A stretch of 64,000 nt of DNA from Fidelibacterota bacterium (lineage in GTDB: Bacteria; Fidelibacterota; Marinisomatia; SCGC-AAA003-L08; D37C17): NCBI GenBank assembly GCA_002717625.1, contig PBEF01000011.1, positions 1 through 64,000 of the forward strand, written 5' to 3'. This document shows, in pieces, positions 63,158 through 64,000 of this stretch. A program made the position numbers and the translations under genes. How positions within the stretch are numbered: the first letter of the stretch is position 1; every line of letters begins with the position of its first letter. The notes below the pieces were generated by a model. That model saw only the letters and a list, made by a program, of their open reading frames with translations, had not been told where the DNA came from and made no database searches.

Positions 63158-64000
63158 AAATTTCTAAGAATTGGTTAAATAATTATATTTCTTCAAATAA
63201 AAGTGATGCCGATTTAGTTGATGCCTTTACGCAGCTAGGTTTAGAGTGTAGTACTGAAAAAAATAATTCTATTGATTCTAATATAGTTGTTGGTAAAGTA
63301 TTGGAATGTAAAAAGCATCCAAATGCTGATAGACTCCAAGTGTGTAAAGTTGATGTATCTGATAATGAACCATTGATAATTGTTTGTGGTGCGCCAAATA
63401 TTAAACAAAATATTTTTGTCCCGGTAGCTAAAATTGGTTCTAAAATTAATGATTTTAAAATTAAAAAAACAAAAATTAGAGATGTAGTTTCAAATGGTAT
63501 GATTTGTTCAGAAAAAGAACTTGGTATAGGAGAGGATCATGATGGAATAATGATTTTGAACGATTCTTTTAAATTGGGAGAAGCATTGAGTACTGTTTTG
63601 AACATTAAAGAAGATACGATTTTTGATTTTGATATGACTCCTAATAGAGGAGATTGCTTTAGTCACTTAGGTGTTGCTAGAGAACTTGCAATAATAGAAA
63701 ATGTAAAAATTAAAAACAATATAAGTGAATTTAAAAAGGGTAAATTTAAAATATCTGATCTGATAGATGTATCCATTAATAACCATGATTTATGCCCTAG
63801 ATATGCATGTAGAGTTATAAAAAATATTAAAGTTGGAGAAAGTCCTCAATGGTTAAAAAATAAATTAATTTCTATTGGGCAAAAGAGCATTAATAATGTT
63901 GTTGATTTAGCAAATTATATAATGTTTGATATGGGGCAACCATTACATACATTTGATTATAATAATCTAAATGGAAAAATGATTGAAGTAAGAAGAGCTA
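63154..64000 (+). CDS. pheT: Phenylalanyl-tRNA synthetase beta chain, 3' partial
   Basis: The ORF track omits this gene because it runs off the window. From the ATG at 63154 the frame is open for 282 codons. It begins 'MKISKNWLNNYISS', then the tRNA-binding domain ('VVGKVLECKKHPNADRLQVCKV', quoted in part; 'VCGAPNI', 'SNGMICSEKELGI'), and 'FDFDMTPNRGDCFSHLGVARE' of the B3/4 editing region. About 500 further residues are expected beyond the window. Coupled to pheS through ATGA. Confidence 0.95.
   Translation, partial: MKISKNWLNNYISSNKSDADLVDAFTQLGLECSTEKNNSIDSNIVVGKVLECKKHPNADRLQVCKVDVSDNEPLIIVCGAPNIKQNIFVPVAKIGSKINDFKIKKTKIRDVVSNGMICSEKELGIGEDHDGIMILNDSFKLGEALSTVLNIKEDTIFDFDMTPNRGDCFSHLGVARELAIIENVKIKNNISEFKKGKFKISDLIDVSINNHDLCPRYACRVIKNIKVGESPQWLKNKLISIGQKSINNVVDLANYIMFDMGQPLHTFDYNNLNGKMIEVRRA

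Overview
The window is very AT-rich and almost wholly coding. It looks like a chromosome segment from a marine FCB-superphylum bacterium, most likely Candidatus Marinimicrobia (SAR406) or a close relative. This placement is inference from gene content. It rests on a C-terminal sorting module of the 'YPNPFNPS...IYNILGQ' type, several secreted proteins ending in paired dockerin repeats, a PorW/SprE-like TPR lipoprotein, DUF6754-like membrane proteins, and the low GC and tight gene packing. No insertion sequence, phage gene, CRISPR array or rRNA is visible, and no stretch over 300 bases lacks a gene. UGA is an ordinary stop in most genes and Trp is UGG, so the genetic code is standard apart from one apparent selenocysteine site.

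Layout. 1-12104: secreted proteins, namely the 3' end of a giant cadherin/Ig-like repeat protein, a lipoprotein, a PPAD-like arginine deiminase with dockerin, and an M14 carboxypeptidase with dockerin. 12101-20419: queE (reverse), a class V aminotransferase with serA, an M23 peptidase, miaB, a lapA/lapB-like pair and a SPOR protein. 20433-20524: a selenocysteine tRNA. 20535-33517: an envelope and sulfur region with two arylsulfotransferase-like dockerin proteins, a PAPS-type sulfotransferase, a START-like protein, a beta-barrel, a KAS III enzyme, cysQ, a sat-cysC fusion and a glucose/sorbosone dehydrogenase. 33532-40431: pyk, ilvE, class I aldolase, thrB, thrC and a cystathionine synthase/lyase. 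40477-42420: a dockerin-bearing thioredoxin-fold protein interrupted by an in-frame UGA at the redox motif (UxxC), which the ORF track splits in two; I read it as one selenoprotein. 42510-48467: PorW/SprE-like lipoprotein, a small ORF, pyrD, rlpA and cdsA. 48460-54997: a seven-gene operon of unknown function (GlmL/MutL-type ATPase, barrel/KOW protein, small protein, four membrane proteins). 55012-57863: lysine catabolism (aldehyde dehydrogenase 7 family and lysine 6-aminotransferase). 57866-60878: rsmI, tmk and an S41 protease. 60933-64000: tRNA-Val followed by infC-rpmI-rplT-pheS-pheT, where infC appears to start at AUA and is truncated in the ORF track.

How the genes work together. Much of the window serves the cell surface: secreted hydrolases, repeat adhesins, sorting modules, peptidoglycan enzymes and LPS-control homologues. 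Sat-CysC makes PAPS, sulfotransferases can use it, and CysQ removes the by-product PAP, so the sulfur genes form a plausible sulfation route. The tRNA-Sec explains the selenoprotein; the machinery genes selA, selB and selD would have to lie elsewhere. The best candidate for an undescribed system is the 48460-54997 operon. The clearest individual discoveries are the UGA-containing dockerin selenoprotein and the AUA-initiated infC.
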